A stretch of 64,000 nucleotides of DNA from Candidatus Bacteroides merdipullorum (GCA_019116045.1 DXCK01000046.1:1-64000); one strand, 5' to 3'. Positions 39,434-49,595 are shown, counted from the stretch's first letter. A program made the numbers and translations. Notes: a model not told the origin generated them from the letters alone.

Positions 39434-40630
39434 ATGAAAGTATTAGTATTGAATTGCGGCAGTTCGTCCATCAAATACAAGTTGTTTGATATGGACCATA
39501 AGGCTGTCATTGCCCAAGGGGGCATCGAGAAGATTGGTCTGAAAGACTCGTTCTTGAAGTTGACTTTGCCGAATGGCGAGAAGAAAATCTTGGAGAAGGA
39601 CATCCCGGAGCACACGGTGGGAGTGGAATTTATCCTGCAAACGTTGACCGGCGCTGAGTATGGCGTGGTGAAGTCAATGGATGAAATTGACGCAGTGGGC
39701 CATCGTATGGTGCATGGAGGGGAGAAGTTCAGCCAGTCGGTGTTGCTGACGCCGGAGGTCTTGGAGGCTTTTGCCGCTTGCAATGATTTGGCTCCGTTGC
39801 ACAACCCGGCCAACCTGAAGGGTGTGCATGCCATTTCTGCTATTCTGCCTAATGTGCCTCAGGTGGGGGTGTTTGATACTGCTTTCCACCAGACTATGCC
39901 GGATTATGCTTATATGTATGCCGTGCCTTATGAGTTGTATCAGAAGTATGGTGTGCGCCGTTACGGCTTCCACGGGACTTCGCACAGATATGTTTCCAAG
40001 CGTGTCTGCGAGTTCCTGGGTGTCAATCCGGAGGGACAGCGCATCATTACCTGCCACATCGGCAACGGAGGTTCCATTACGGCCATCAAGGATGGGAAGA
40101 GCGTGGACACGAGCATGGGCTTGACCCCGTTGGAAGGCTTGATGATGGGTACGCGCAGTGGTGACATTGATGCGGGAGCTGTGACTTACATCATGGAAAA
40201 GGAAGGATTGGATGCTGCGGGCTTGTCTAATCTGCTGAACAAGAAGAGTGGTGTGATGGGCATTTTCGGTGAGTCGAGCGACATGCGTGACCTGGAAGCG
40301 GCTGTGGCTGCTGGCAATCCTCGTGCCCGTCTGGCTGAAAATATGTATTTCTATCGCATCAAGAAGTACATCGGCGCTTATGCGGCAGCTTTAGGAGGTG
40401 TGGATATCCTGGTATTTACCGGCGGTGTGGGTGAGAACCAGGCTTCGGCACGTTGGGGCGCTTGTGAAGGCTTGGAATTCATGGGCGTTAAGCTGGATGC
40501 CGAGAAGAACAAGGTGCGTGGAGAAGAGGCTGTCATTTCTACGGACGATTCGAAAGTGAAAGTCGTGGTTATTCCTACTGATGAGGAGCTGATGATTGCT
40601 TCGGACACCATGGCTATCCTGAAGGGCTGA
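39434..40630 (+). CDS. ackA: Acetate kinase
   Basis: MKVLVLNCGSSSIKYKLF; TCHIGNGGSITA. Confidence 0.97.
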   Translation: MKVLVLNCGSSSIKYKLFDMDHKAVIAQGGIEKIGLKDSFLKLTLPNGEKKILEKDIPEHTVGVEFILQTLTGAEYGVVKSMDEIDAVGHRMVHGGEKFSQSVLLTPEVLEAFAACNDLAPLHNPANLKGVHAISAILPNVPQVGVFDTAFHQTMPDYAYMYAVPYELYQKYGVRRYGFHGTSHRYVSKRVCEFLGVNPEGQRIITCHIGNGGSITAIKDGKSVDTSMGLTPLEGLMMGTRSGDIDAGAVTYIMEKEGLDAAGLSNLLNKKSGVMGIFGESSDMRDLEAAVAAGNPRARLAENMYFYRIKKYIGAYAAALGGVDILVFTGGVGENQASARWGACEGLEFMGVKLDAEKNKVRGEEAVISTDDSKVKVVVIPTDEELMIASDTMAILKG

Positions 40631-40660
40631 GGCGCCGTTGACATATATAATAATAGAATA

Positions 40661-40692
40661 GGGGGCGTGCCGGAGATTCCGCGCACGCCCCC
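40661..40692. terminator. Hairpin between convergent ackA and GH78 gene
   Basis: gggggcgtgc...gcacgccccc. Confidence 0.75.
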
Positions 40693-40720
40693 TGTGTGTT
40701 TCGATGGGCACCGGTCGGGG

Positions 40721-43378
40721 TCAGTCGGTGCATTTCAGTTGCCATTCATACGTGCCGGCCTCCAGGGGGAGCGGTTGGGCGTTTTTGACGTTGGAGGGTG
40801 GGTAGAATGTGGCCGTGCTGTTGGGTGGAACGGTGACGCGGTAGGTGATGTGCTTGCCTTGGCGTTCCCATTGCGAGCGGATTTCCCCGTAGGGTGAAAG
40901 GTGGATGGCTTCGAAGCGTTCCAGGCCTTGGGGGAAGTTGGGGCGTAGTATGATGTGCTTGAAGCCCGGTTGTTCGGGGTCGGGGAAGATGCCTCCCAGT
41001 CCTTTGAAGAACCATCCGCCTATTTCGCCGAACATCATGTGGTTGTCCGATATGTCGCGTGTGGCGTTCAAATCCCAGTTTTCGAGCAGGGTTGTGGCGC
41101 CGCCGTTGACCACCCAGTTGCCCCACGAGGGGTAGGTGGTCTGTGTGGCCAGGCGGTAGGCTGTCTCGGCTTCTCCGTTTTCGCTCAGTGCGCTCAGAAT
41201 GGCTTTGGCGCCCAGCACTCCTACGTCGAGGTGATAGCCGTCTTTCTGTACCTGGAGGGCCAGGTTGCGGGCTACTGTCCGGCGCAGGCTGTCGGGCACG
41301 ATGCCCCAGTAGAGGGGTACACTCAGTTCGGTTTGCGCTCCGTCGGCATAGAGGTCGGTCTGTGGGTCGAGGAACTTGCGGTTGATGGCTTCGCGGGTCT
41401 TTGCTGCGAGGGCGATGTAGCGTTGGTGGTCTTCTTGCTTGCCGAACAGTCGGGCGGCGCGGGCCAGTATGCAGGCGTCTACGTAGAGGTAGGTGGAGGA
41501 GGTCAGTTCTTTGTTGGCACGGGATTTCACCGGCACCCAGTCGCCTCGGCCCCACGAGGTCAGTCCGTCGGTGCAATGGGCGGCGGCGTAGTCTACGTAG
41601 CGTTTGATGTTGTCGTAGCAGTCGGCCAGGGGTTTGCTGTCGCCGTAGAAGAGGTAGAGGTGCCAGGGGATGAGGGCGATGCTGCTGGTCCAGTCCAGTC
41701 CGTTGTCGGTGCCGTAGCCCCATCCGCCGGTGGGGATGATGTCGGGCAGGACTCCGTCGGGGCGTTGTTCGTCGCGGTGGTCGGCCATCCATTTTTCGTA
41801 GACGGTGAAGCCGTCGTAGTTGTAGAGGGCGGTTTCGATGGCGAAGTGGCTGTCGCCGGTCCATCCGTTTTTCTCGCGTTGGGGGCAGTCGGTGGGATAG
41901 CCCATGAGGTTGGACAGGTAGGCGCGGTTGGTGGCTTGCCATAGCTGGGAGATGAGGCTGTCTGAGGCGTCGATGTGTCCGATGGGGGGTACGTCGCTGT
42001 GGATGAAGTAGGCGGTGAGGTTTTCGCGGTCCAGGTGGATGGGGCGGTCGGCGGTCACTTCGACGTAGCGGAAGCCTTTGTAGTTGAAGTGAGGGGTGAA
42101 CTGGTCCTGGCCTTGTCCGCTGAGGATGAGGATGTCGGTCTGGAAGGGGTCGCTGTTGTCGGCAGGGCGGTGGTAGACGTCGATGTTGGAGAGGTCGACG
42201 TGGCCGTCCGGGTAGAGCCGTTCGCCGTGTTTCAGGCGGAGGGTAGTGCCGGGTGTGCCGCTGACGCGGATGTGGGTGGTGCCGGACATGTTCACTCCGA
42301 AGTCGAAGACGTAAGTGGTGTCATCCAACTGGCGGCAGGTGCGGGCGGGGATGGTGTCAACGGCGCGGATGGGCACGGCTTGTTGGGCGGTGACAAGGGT
42401 CGAGGGGGCGGGGCGGGGGTTGGCGGGTTGCCAGGCCGAGTCGTCGAAGTGGGGTGTGTCCCAGCCCTGCTGTTCGAGGCGGGCGTCGTAGTGTTCGCCG
42501 GTGTAGATGCTGTTGTAGACGAGGGGGCCTGCCGACGAAGTTTTCCAGTCGGGTCCGGTGGCGATGACTTCTTCGGTGCCGTCGGCGTAGGTGATGCGCA
42601 GGTTAAGGCAGAAGGCGGGGCGGTTGCGCCAGGGGGCGCGGTGGAAGTCCCAGACGGCCAGGGATTGGTGGTTGTACCAGCCATTGCCCAGGAGGACGCC
42701 GATGGTGTTGTCGCCTTGTTGTAGTTGGGGGGTGACGTCGTAGGTGACGTAGAGGTTGCGGCGGTCGAAGCGTGTGTAAAGCGGGTCGAGGCGGTGGTTG
42801 CCGATGCGGTGGCCGTTGACGGAGAGCTCGTAGAGCCCGGCGGCGGCGATGTAGGCGCGGGCCTGTCGGATGGGCCGGTCGGCACGGAAGGTGCGGCGGA
42901 AGTAGGGGGCGGGTTTGTAGTTGATGTCGCGCCCGTCGTCAATCCAGGTGCCTTGCCAGGGGTGTGTGCCCATCAGTCCGGTCTCGAAGTGAGCCGTGGC
43001 CGATGTGGAGGGCACTTGGTCTTTGTCCCAGACGCGGACTTGCCAGTAGTAGCGGGTGAGGGGTTGCAGGGCGGGGCCGTCGTAGGTGAGCAGCATGTCG
43101 GGGGCGGTGCGTCGTCCGGTGTCCCACAGGTCGCCTTTTCCCTGGGTCACAGATGCGGAGTCGGTGCCTACGACCACGCGGTAGGCTGTCTGCCGGGCTC
43201 CTTGTCTGGGGTCATCCAGTCGCCAGATCAGGCGAGGCGTGGGGTTGTCGATGCCCAGGGGGTTGGTGAGGTGTTCACATTGCAGGGCAACGGGACGGCA
43301 GGGGGTGTCTGTTGCCATCGCCGGGCGCAGGGCCAGCAGGGCGATGCTGATGGATAGGAGGAGAGTGAGAGGTTTCAT
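40721..43378 (-). CDS. Alpha-L-rhamnosidase (GH78)
   Basis: DCPQREKNGWTGDSHFAIETALYNYD; MFGEIGGWFFKGLGGI. Confidence 0.92.
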   Translation of the reverse strand: MKPLTLLLSISIALLALRPAMATDTPCRPVALQCEHLTNPLGIDNPTPRLIWRLDDPRQGARQTAYRVVVGTDSASVTQGKGDLWDTGRRTAPDMLLTYDGPALQPLTRYYWQVRVWDKDQVPSTSATAHFETGLMGTHPWQGTWIDDGRDINYKPAPYFRRTFRADRPIRQARAYIAAAGLYELSVNGHRIGNHRLDPLYTRFDRRNLYVTYDVTPQLQQGDNTIGVLLGNGWYNHQSLAVWDFHRAPWRNRPAFCLNLRITYADGTEEVIATGPDWKTSSAGPLVYNSIYTGEHYDARLEQQGWDTPHFDDSAWQPANPRPAPSTLVTAQQAVPIRAVDTIPARTCRQLDDTTYVFDFGVNMSGTTHIRVSGTPGTTLRLKHGERLYPDGHVDLSNIDVYHRPADNSDPFQTDILILSGQGQDQFTPHFNYKGFRYVEVTADRPIHLDRENLTAYFIHSDVPPIGHIDASDSLISQLWQATNRAYLSNLMGYPTDCPQREKNGWTGDSHFAIETALYNYDGFTVYEKWMADHRDEQRPDGVLPDIIPTGGWGYGTDNGLDWTSSIALIPWHLYLFYGDSKPLADCYDNIKRYVDYAAAHCTDGLTSWGRGDWVPVKSRANKELTSSTYLYVDACILARAARLFGKQEDHQRYIALAAKTREAINRKFLDPQTDLYADGAQTELSVPLYWGIVPDSLRRTVARNLALQVQKDGYHLDVGVLGAKAILSALSENGEAETAYRLATQTTYPSWGNWVVNGGATTLLENWDLNATRDISDNHMMFGEIGGWFFKGLGGIFPDPEQPGFKHIILRPNFPQGLERFEAIHLSPYGEIRSQWERQGKHITYRVTVPPNSTATFYPPSNVKNAQPLPLEAGTYEWQLKCTD

Positions 43379-43539
43379 AAGTGTGTTTCTGTTTAGGGGG
43401 GTATTTATCGTATAAACTAAATATCAACATCTACTTATTATATATAATGTGTATAGGTGGGACGCGGATTGCGTCAATTAATCTGCTTTATCAGCGTCTA
43501 AGAGTGTGTCGTTTAAGATTCATTTGATTCATTTTCCCT

Positions 43540-43622
43540 GTCATCCCGAGCGCAGTCGAGGGATCTCACTATGGGCATGGGGGCGTTAGGGAGATGTTTC
43601 GACTTCGTTCAACATGACAGAG
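43540..43622. repeat. Dispersed TGTCAT...CAACATGACAGA repeat, copy 3
   Basis: tgtcatcccgagcgcagtcgagggatctcact...gggagatgtttcgacttcgttcaacatgacagag. Confidence 0.82.
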
Positions 43623-43835
43623 AAAGCGATTTTTAGGCAGGCTCTGTCCTATGTCCGCGAATATAGGCAATCCGCGCGACACTTGCAACCCCCTCCGCCT
43701 CTTTTTCGCTCCCCCTTCCGCACGCCGGGATTTTCATTGTTTTTTAACGGGACTGAAACGCAACGTTGGCAGAAAATGCCTACCTTTGCTCCACTTTACA
43801 GGCAAGCATCTTGAACCAATTATTACAATAAACTT

Positions 43836-45236
43836 ATGAAGCGATTTACTTACCTCCTTCTCTTCGCCTTGCTGGCCGTGGCAGTCCATGCCCAGCGGGC
43901 CAAGTACGTGTTCTTCTTCATCGGCGACGGCATGGGCCTGAACCAAGTGAACACCACCGAAATGTACAAGGCCGAACAAGACGGACGCATCGGCCTGCAA
44001 CCCCTCACCTTTGCCTCCTTCCCTGTAGCCGGCATGGCCACCACCTTCTCCGCCACCAACTCCATCACCGACTCCGCTGCCGGAGGCACAGCCCTGGCCA
44101 CAGGCTCGAAGACCTATAACGGAGCCATCGGCGTAGACACCGACAAACAAACCCTGACCAGCGTGGCAGAACAAGCCAAACGCTCCGGGCGCAAAGTAGG
44201 CGTCACCACCAGCGTCAGCGTAGACCACGCTACCCCCGCTTCCTTCTACGCCCACCAGCCCGACCGAGGCATGTACTACGAAATCGCGCAAGACATGCTC
44301 GCCGCCGGATTCGACTTCTATGCCGGAGGCGGATTTCTGAAACCCGACCGCACGCACGACGGCCGTCAGGCACCCAGCATCTTCTCCCAGATAGAACAAG
44401 CCGGATACACCCTCGCCCGCGGTCTGGATGAATATCAAGCCAAACGTGACGACGCCCAACGCATGGTGCTGATTCAGAAAGAAGGAGCTGACCCCGCCAG
44501 CCTGCCCTACGCCATCGACCGCCAAGAAGGTGACCTCACGCTGAAGCAAATCACCGAAAGCGCCATCGACTTCCTGACCCGAGACAACAACAAAGGCTTC
44601 TTCCTCATGGTCGAAGGTGGAAAGATAGACTGGGCCTGCCACAACAACGACGTAGCCACCGTCGTGAACGAAGTGATGGACCTGGATGAAGCTGTCAAAG
44701 TGGCCTACGACTTCTACCAGAAACACCCGAAGGAGACACTCATCGTCATCACCGCCGACCACGAAACCGGCGGACTGGGCATGGGACGCAACGGCTATAC
44801 ATTGGCTCTGAAGTCTCTCGCCAACCAGGATAACTCCCAGGAAATGCTTTCACGCGCCATCACCGACCTGCGTAAAGATAAAGCCCACAAAGCCACGTGG
44901 GAAGAAGTGAAAGCCCTGCTGAGCGAAGAAATGGGCTTCTGGACAGAGCTGCCCATCTCATGGGAACAAGAAAAGATGCTGCGCGACGTCTACGAAGAAT
45001 CCTTCGTAAAGAACCACGTGAAGTTTGCCGAAAGCATGTATGCCAAGACCGAACCCCTGGCAGCGGCCGCCCGCCAAGTGATGAGCCAGTTGGCCTTGGT
45101 GGGCTGGACATCGGGCGACCACACAGCCGAATACGTCCCCGTCTTTGCCATCGGCGCCGGCTCGCAGGCTTTCTCCGGCAAGATGGACAATACGGACATC
45201 CCCAAGCGCATCGCCAAGGCAGCAGGCTATAAATAA
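43836..45236 (+). CDS. Alkaline phosphatase
   Basis: FFIGDGMGLNQV; ITDSAAGGTALATGSKTYNGAIG; ITADHETGGLGMG. Confidence 0.95.
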   Translation: MKRFTYLLLFALLAVAVHAQRAKYVFFFIGDGMGLNQVNTTEMYKAEQDGRIGLQPLTFASFPVAGMATTFSATNSITDSAAGGTALATGSKTYNGAIGVDTDKQTLTSVAEQAKRSGRKVGVTTSVSVDHATPASFYAHQPDRGMYYEIAQDMLAAGFDFYAGGGFLKPDRTHDGRQAPSIFSQIEQAGYTLARGLDEYQAKRDDAQRMVLIQKEGADPASLPYAIDRQEGDLTLKQITESAIDFLTRDNNKGFFLMVEGGKIDWACHNNDVATVVNEVMDLDEAVKVAYDFYQKHPKETLIVITADHETGGLGMGRNGYTLALKSLANQDNSQEMLSRAITDLRKDKAHKATWEEVKALLSEEMGFWTELPISWEQEKMLRDVYEESFVKNHVKFAESMYAKTEPLAAAARQVMSQLALVGWTSGDHTAEYVPVFAIGAGSQAFSGKMDNTDIPKRIAKAAGYK

Positions 45237-45260
45237 CTCTTCCGTAGCGTAAAAAGAAAA

Positions 45261-45303
45261 CACGGATAGCAGCGGGCATCGCCCAAAGTTCTTGCTATCC
45301 GTG
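45261..45303. terminator. Bidirectional terminator
   Basis: aaaagaaaa-cacggatagc...gctatccgtg-ttttttat between convergent genes. Confidence 0.85.
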
Positions 45304-45318
45304 TTTTTTATGCCCGAT

Positions 45319-46164
45319 TTATTCCGAAACAGTAGCCAGCAGATGTCTTGCCAGCCACTGGGATGCCAAAGAGGCGGCAAAGGGAACATTGGCAGAAAAC
45401 ACATGGTCGTCGCCGGGGATTAACTGAAATTCGCTTTGCGGCATCACCTGCCGGAACCTCACTCCGTAAGTGTAGGGAACAACACGGTCGGCCTGTCCGT
45501 GAATGATGAAGGTGGGGCCATCGTATTGCGCCGCCGTCTCGTAGATGGGCAATTCGAGGGCCGATTGGATGAAGTCTCGTCCTAATTTGTGTCCCGAAGG
45601 CATGGTGATATATTCAGGGGCATGCCACGGGTCGTACATCACGCCCATCGTGTTTCCCCTCAAGGCATCGTCGCGCAACACGGCAGCCGGCGCCATCAGC
45701 ACCAATGCTTGGATGAAGCGTCCGCTCAGTCTTCCGGCGGTCATGGCAGCCACCACCCCTCCTTGCGAATGTCCCACCAGGGCGATGCTGCCTGTGTGCG
45801 GCAGGTTGCGGACAAAAGCCACGGCAGCCAGTGCATCTTCAATCTCGTTGGGCACGGTCATGTTGACAAAATCCCCCTCACTCTGTCCGTGTCCGTTGAA
45901 GTCGAAGCGAAAGGCACCAATCCCTGCTTTTACCAGGTTGTCGGCTATGCAGCTCAACAAATACTCGTTCATCTGTCCGGTGAAACCATGGCAAATGACC
46001 ACCACCGGACAGCGTTCTCCAGCCTTCAACGCAGGCAGTTGCAAGCGTGCAGCCAGCCGCCCCATAGAGCCTTTGATGTAGAATGTAGAATCTGTCTGTG
46101 CCGAAACAGCTATGCAGCATAGCGTCAGCAACAGGATTGCCGTTGTTTTTCTAAGTGATATCAT
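45319..46164 (-). CDS. Alpha/beta hydrolase
   Basis: VICHGFTGQMNEYL; VGHSQGGVVAAMTAG; GDDHVF. Confidence 0.88.
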   Translation of the reverse strand: MISLRKTTAILLLTLCCIAVSAQTDSTFYIKGSMGRLAARLQLPALKAGERCPVVVICHGFTGQMNEYLLSCIADNLVKAGIGAFRFDFNGHGQSEGDFVNMTVPNEIEDALAAVAFVRNLPHTGSIALVGHSQGGVVAAMTAGRLSGRFIQALVLMAPAAVLRDDALRGNTMGVMYDPWHAPEYITMPSGHKLGRDFIQSALELPIYETAAQYDGPTFIIHGQADRVVPYTYGVRFRQVMPQSEFQLIPGDDHVFSANVPFAASLASQWLARHLLATVSE

Positions 46165-46248
46165 GATTAGAACAATTTTCTGTAGAAGTCGGACAAGCAC
46201 TTGCCGGTTCTGTCCGAAGTAATGCTTCTTTCCGGTAGAGGCGGCCGA

Positions 46249-47013
46249 TTACAGTTTCGTCTCCCCCTCGATATAGTTTTCCAGAAAGAGATGCTCGCCG
46301 TCGAACACGGCATACGAGAAAAAGTTTATCCAGTCACCCAGAATCACGATGCGCGCCGTGCTGCTCAGCATCAGGTCCAGCTCAATGTGCCGGTGCCCGT
46401 AGATGAAGAAATTAATGCCCGGATGTCCCTTCAAGTATTCTTTGGTGTAGAGCACCAGCGGCTCCTTGTCTTCGCCCAAGTAGTCCGGATCTTTGCCGTC
46501 GATGCGCTTCAGGCGGCTGTGCTTGGCCCAGTTGAGTCCCAAGGCCACACTCCAGCGCGGATGCAGGGCTGAAAACAAGCGTTGCATCGTGTGGCTGTGA
46601 AACAACGTGCGCAACAACTTGAATCCCGTGTCCCGGTCGCCCAATCCGTCTCCATGCGCCAGGTAAAACTCTTTGCCGCAGATTTCAGTCGTCATAGGCT
46701 CGCGGTGCAGGATGACGCCACATTCTGTCGTCAGATAATCACCGCACCAGATGTCGTGGTTGCCTATGAAAAAATGCACTTCCACCCCGAGGTCGGACAA
46801 CTCCGACAATTTGCCCAGAAAGCGCGTGTAACCCTTGGGCACGACGGTTTTGAACTCGTACCAGAAGTCGAACATGTCGCCCAGCAGGTAGACGGCCGAA
46901 GCCTTGTGCTTGATACTGTCCAGGAAGTTGACCAAGCGGCGTTCCTGCGTCCGCCGGTGCTCGATGGCCAGCGAACCCAAGTGGGCATCGGAGAGGAAAT
47001 AAACATTCTTCAT
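46249..47013 (-). CDS. lpxH: UDP-2,3-diacylglucosamine hydrolase-like metallophosphoesterase
   Basis: FLSDAHLG, GDMFDFWYE, GNHDIW, HGDGLGDRD, YGHRH motifs. Confidence 0.82.
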   Translation of the reverse strand: MKNVYFLSDAHLGSLAIEHRRTQERRLVNFLDSIKHKASAVYLLGDMFDFWYEFKTVVPKGYTRFLGKLSELSDLGVEVHFFIGNHDIWCGDYLTTECGVILHREPMTTEICGKEFYLAHGDGLGDRDTGFKLLRTLFHSHTMQRLFSALHPRWSVALGLNWAKHSRLKRIDGKDPDYLGEDKEPLVLYTKEYLKGHPGINFFIYGHRHIELDLMLSSTARIVILGDWINFFSYAVFDGEHLFLENYIEGETKL

Positions 47014-47030
47014 CGTGCAGTTTTTTATTT

Positions 47031-47183
47031 AGCTACGAGTTGTGAGTTGTGAGCTACGAGTTACGAGCTACAAGCTACAAGTGATAGACTATCCCTCAAG
47101 TCTGGGCTAAGCCACTCGCAGCTCTCATCACTTGCCACTCGTAGCTTGTAGCTCGTAGCTCATAACTCGTAGCTCATAGCTAG
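47031..47183. repeat. Heptamer-armed inverted repeat (AGYTRYR)n ... rc(AGYTRYR)n
   Basis: agctacgagttgtgagttgtgagctacgagttacgagctacaagctacaagtgat / atcacttgccactcgtagcttgtagctcgtagctcataactcgtagctcatagct. Confidence 0.9.
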
Positions 47184-47184
47184 T

Positions 47185-48318
47185 TTATTTAAACAATTCG
47201 TCCAGGTATTCGTAGAAAGCCGGGTCTTCGCCCACCACAATCTTGGCAATCTTCCCTTCCGGGTCGATGACAATCTTTGTAGGATAGCCTTCGATGGCAT
47301 AAAGTGTGCTGACGTCGGGATTGCCTTCGTTGCGCACGTGCAGCCAAGGCAGCTCGTGCTTCTCGACAGCTTCCTTCCACTTCTCTTCCGTGTCGCGGCA
47401 GTCGATGCCTAAGATTTCCATCTTGCCTTTGTACTTCTCGTAATACTTCTTCATCTCGGGGATGCCCTTGATGCACCAGCCGCACCAACTGCCCCAGAAG
47501 TCCAGCACCACATACTTGCCGCGCAGCGAAGAGAGCGTCAAGTCTTTCCCCTGCAAGTCTTTCAGCGTGAAGTCCGGAGCGGTTTTGCCTTCAGACACGT
47601 TTTCTTTGGCCTTGGCCTTTTCCTGTTCTTCCTTAATGATTTTGTCCAAGAATTGGTACATGGCAGCCAGCTTACCGTTCTTTGCCTTGTCGCCCAGCAG
47701 TTCCAGAGCTTCTTCTTGCTTCTCTCCGGTACGCCATGCCAGAAAGACAGAAAGGTCTTCATCGGGATGCTGGCGGATATATTCCAGACAACGTCCGGCT
47801 GCCCGTTTCTCCAAATCCTCCAGAGGTGCGACAACTTTCATGATGGAATCTTGAGCCCCGCCTTCCTGCTGCATCTGCATGGCACGGCTGATAATGGCCT
47901 TGATGGAATCATTCAACGGCTTCATCTCCTCGTCCAGCTTGTTGTAGGCCGTATAGAAGTCCGAACCTGTTACCTGATATTCTTTCAGGTCCCCTTTCAC
48001 CGTCAACTGGTCGCCGGAGAAAGCCAACAAGTCGATTCGTTTTGTCATGTCAAAAGGTTTGCCCGATTCCGGTGTGGGGATGATGGTGACAGATATGGGC
48101 ACCGTGTCGGGCTCAAGTTGCAGCGTGAAGTTCCCTTGCTGCAAGACCAGAGGGACTTCCACACTTTTGCTGTCAGAAAAGAGAGGTTCGCAGATGGCTC
48201 TCAGCGTGTCGCTCTCCACGCCGGTCAGCGTACCTGTTATGGTTGTCTTCGTGTTCGATTGGCAGGCTCCCAACAAGACTGCCCCGGCCGCTAAGGCCCA
48301 TGCAATGTTCTTTTTCAT
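47185..48318 (-). CDS. TlpA-like thioredoxin-fold lipoprotein with DUF4369-type N-terminus
   Basis: LRGKYVVLDFWGSWCGWCIKGIPEMKKYYEKYK; lipobox LLGACQS. Confidence 0.88.
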   Translation of the reverse strand: MKKNIAWALAAGAVLLGACQSNTKTTITGTLTGVESDTLRAICEPLFSDSKSVEVPLVLQQGNFTLQLEPDTVPISVTIIPTPESGKPFDMTKRIDLLAFSGDQLTVKGDLKEYQVTGSDFYTAYNKLDEEMKPLNDSIKAIISRAMQMQQEGGAQDSIMKVVAPLEDLEKRAAGRCLEYIRQHPDEDLSVFLAWRTGEKQEEALELLGDKAKNGKLAAMYQFLDKIIKEEQEKAKAKENVSEGKTAPDFTLKDLQGKDLTLSSLRGKYVVLDFWGSWCGWCIKGIPEMKKYYEKYKGKMEILGIDCRDTEEKWKEAVEKHELPWLHVRNEGNPDVSTLYAIEGYPTKIVIDPEGKIAKIVVGEDPAFYEYLDELFK

Positions 48319-48353
48319 CTGTGATGTCGTTTAAAATGATACAATTTTGGAGT

Positions 48354-48665
48354 TTACAGGAAGCCCAGCTCCAGCTTGGCTTCCTCGCTCATCATGTCCT
48401 TGTCCCATTCGGGTTCGAAGACCAAGTTGACCGTGGCGGCTTTTACTCCGTCCACCGACTCGATTTTCTGCCGGACATCTTCCATGATGAACTCCGCTGC
48501 CGGACAATTAGGAGCGGTCAGCGTCATGTCTATGGTCGCCTCGCCTTCGTCGGATACGTCTATCTTGTAAATCAGTCCCAAGTCATAGACATTGACTGGA
48601 ATCTCGGGGTCATAGACCGTCTTCAGCATGGCGACAATCTTCTCTTCTATCTGGTATTTCTCCAT
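48354..48665 (-). CDS. DUF59/MIP18 family Fe-S assembly factor
   Basis: TVYDPEIPVNVYDLGLIYKI; TLTAPNCPAAEFI. Confidence 0.88.
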   Translation of the reverse strand: MEKYQIEEKIVAMLKTVYDPEIPVNVYDLGLIYKIDVSDEGEATIDMTLTAPNCPAAEFIMEDVRQKIESVDGVKAATVNLVFEPEWDKDMMSEEAKLELGFL

Positions 48666-48758
48666 ATGTTGCACTTTTATTTGATTGGGCGACAAAGCTA
48701 AAGTTTTTTCCTGAGAATAACAAATATACGGGGAAAATAGACTTTCCGCTTCCCGGCC

Positions 48759-49445
48759 TCACAACCGCCCCTCGTCGTTGAAACTATAATATCCGCCGTC
48801 GGTTACGATGACATGGTCCAGCAGCCGGATGTTCATCAACCGGGCAGCATCACGCACGGCATGCGTCAGGTGGATGTCGTCCGTGCTGGGATGCACGTTG
48901 CCCGACGGGTGGTTGTGTACCAGGGCCAGTTGCGTGGCGCGGCCTAAAAGCGCTTCGCGCAAGATGGTGCGCACGTCGGCCGTCGTCTGGTCCAGACCGC
49001 CCCGGCTGATGCGCACCTTGTCGATGATACGCGCCGCCTGGTTGAGCAGCAGAATCCAGAACTCCTCCGTGGGCAGGTCGCACAACAGGGGATGAAACAG
49101 CTCGTAGATGTCTCGCGACGAACGTACGGTGGGTCGTTCGGGCTTCTCCTGCAAAGTACGCCGTTTGCCCAGCTCCAGTGCCGCCATCACGCTGATGCTC
49201 TTGGCCGGCCCCATGCCCTTGAACCGGGCGAAGTCTGCCACCTGCCATTTGCCCAGCCGGTGCAGGTTGTTGCCCGCCGCAGCCAGGATGCGCTGCATCA
49301 GGCTTACGGCACTCTCTTCGGTATTGCCCGACCCGATGAGGATGGCCAGCAGTTCGGCGTCGCTCAAGGCCTCGGCGCCCTTCTGCATCATTTTCTCGCG
49401 TGGGCGGTCTTCTTCGGCCCATTGGTTGATGTTGAGTTTTTCCAT
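48759..49445 (-). CDS. radC: RadC/JAB domain protein
   Basis: HNHPSGNVHPSTDDI JAMM motif. Confidence 0.93.
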   Translation of the reverse strand: MEKLNINQWAEEDRPREKMMQKGAEALSDAELLAILIGSGNTEESAVSLMQRILAAAGNNLHRLGKWQVADFARFKGMGPAKSISVMAALELGKRRTLQEKPERPTVRSSRDIYELFHPLLCDLPTEEFWILLLNQAARIIDKVRISRGGLDQTTADVRTILREALLGRATQLALVHNHPSGNVHPSTDDIHLTHAVRDAARLMNIRLLDHVIVTDGGYYSFNDEGRL

Positions 49446-49514
49446 GGTTTGAATCAGGGTGTTGTCAATATTTATTTGTATGTTTTCTGCTTCCTTCCGA
49501 TTTCCCGGTGGAAA

Positions 49515-49595
49515 GGGACCCGGCTCGTACCCGGCTCGTACCCGGGTCGTACCAAGTTCGAGTGTATAGAAACGAACGAAGAGCGTGTCGGGAAC
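49515..49595. repeat. 11-mer tandem repeat module, copy 2 (inverted relative to copy 1)
   Basis: gggacccggctcgtacccggctcgtacccgggtcgtaccaagttcgagtgtatagaaacgaacgaagagcg. Confidence 0.85.

Noticed and set aside
40955-42724. Plus-strand Val/Gly-rich ORFs (329 and 249 aa) opposite the GH78 gene
   Set aside because: Low-complexity antisense translations of a well supported rhamnosidase
43734-44762. 342-aa minus-strand ORF opposite alkaline phosphatase
   Set aside because: Antisense shadow of a well supported enzyme
47031-47183. CRISPR-like array
   Set aside because: Units are contiguous 7-mers with no spacers and inverted arms, so not a CRISPR
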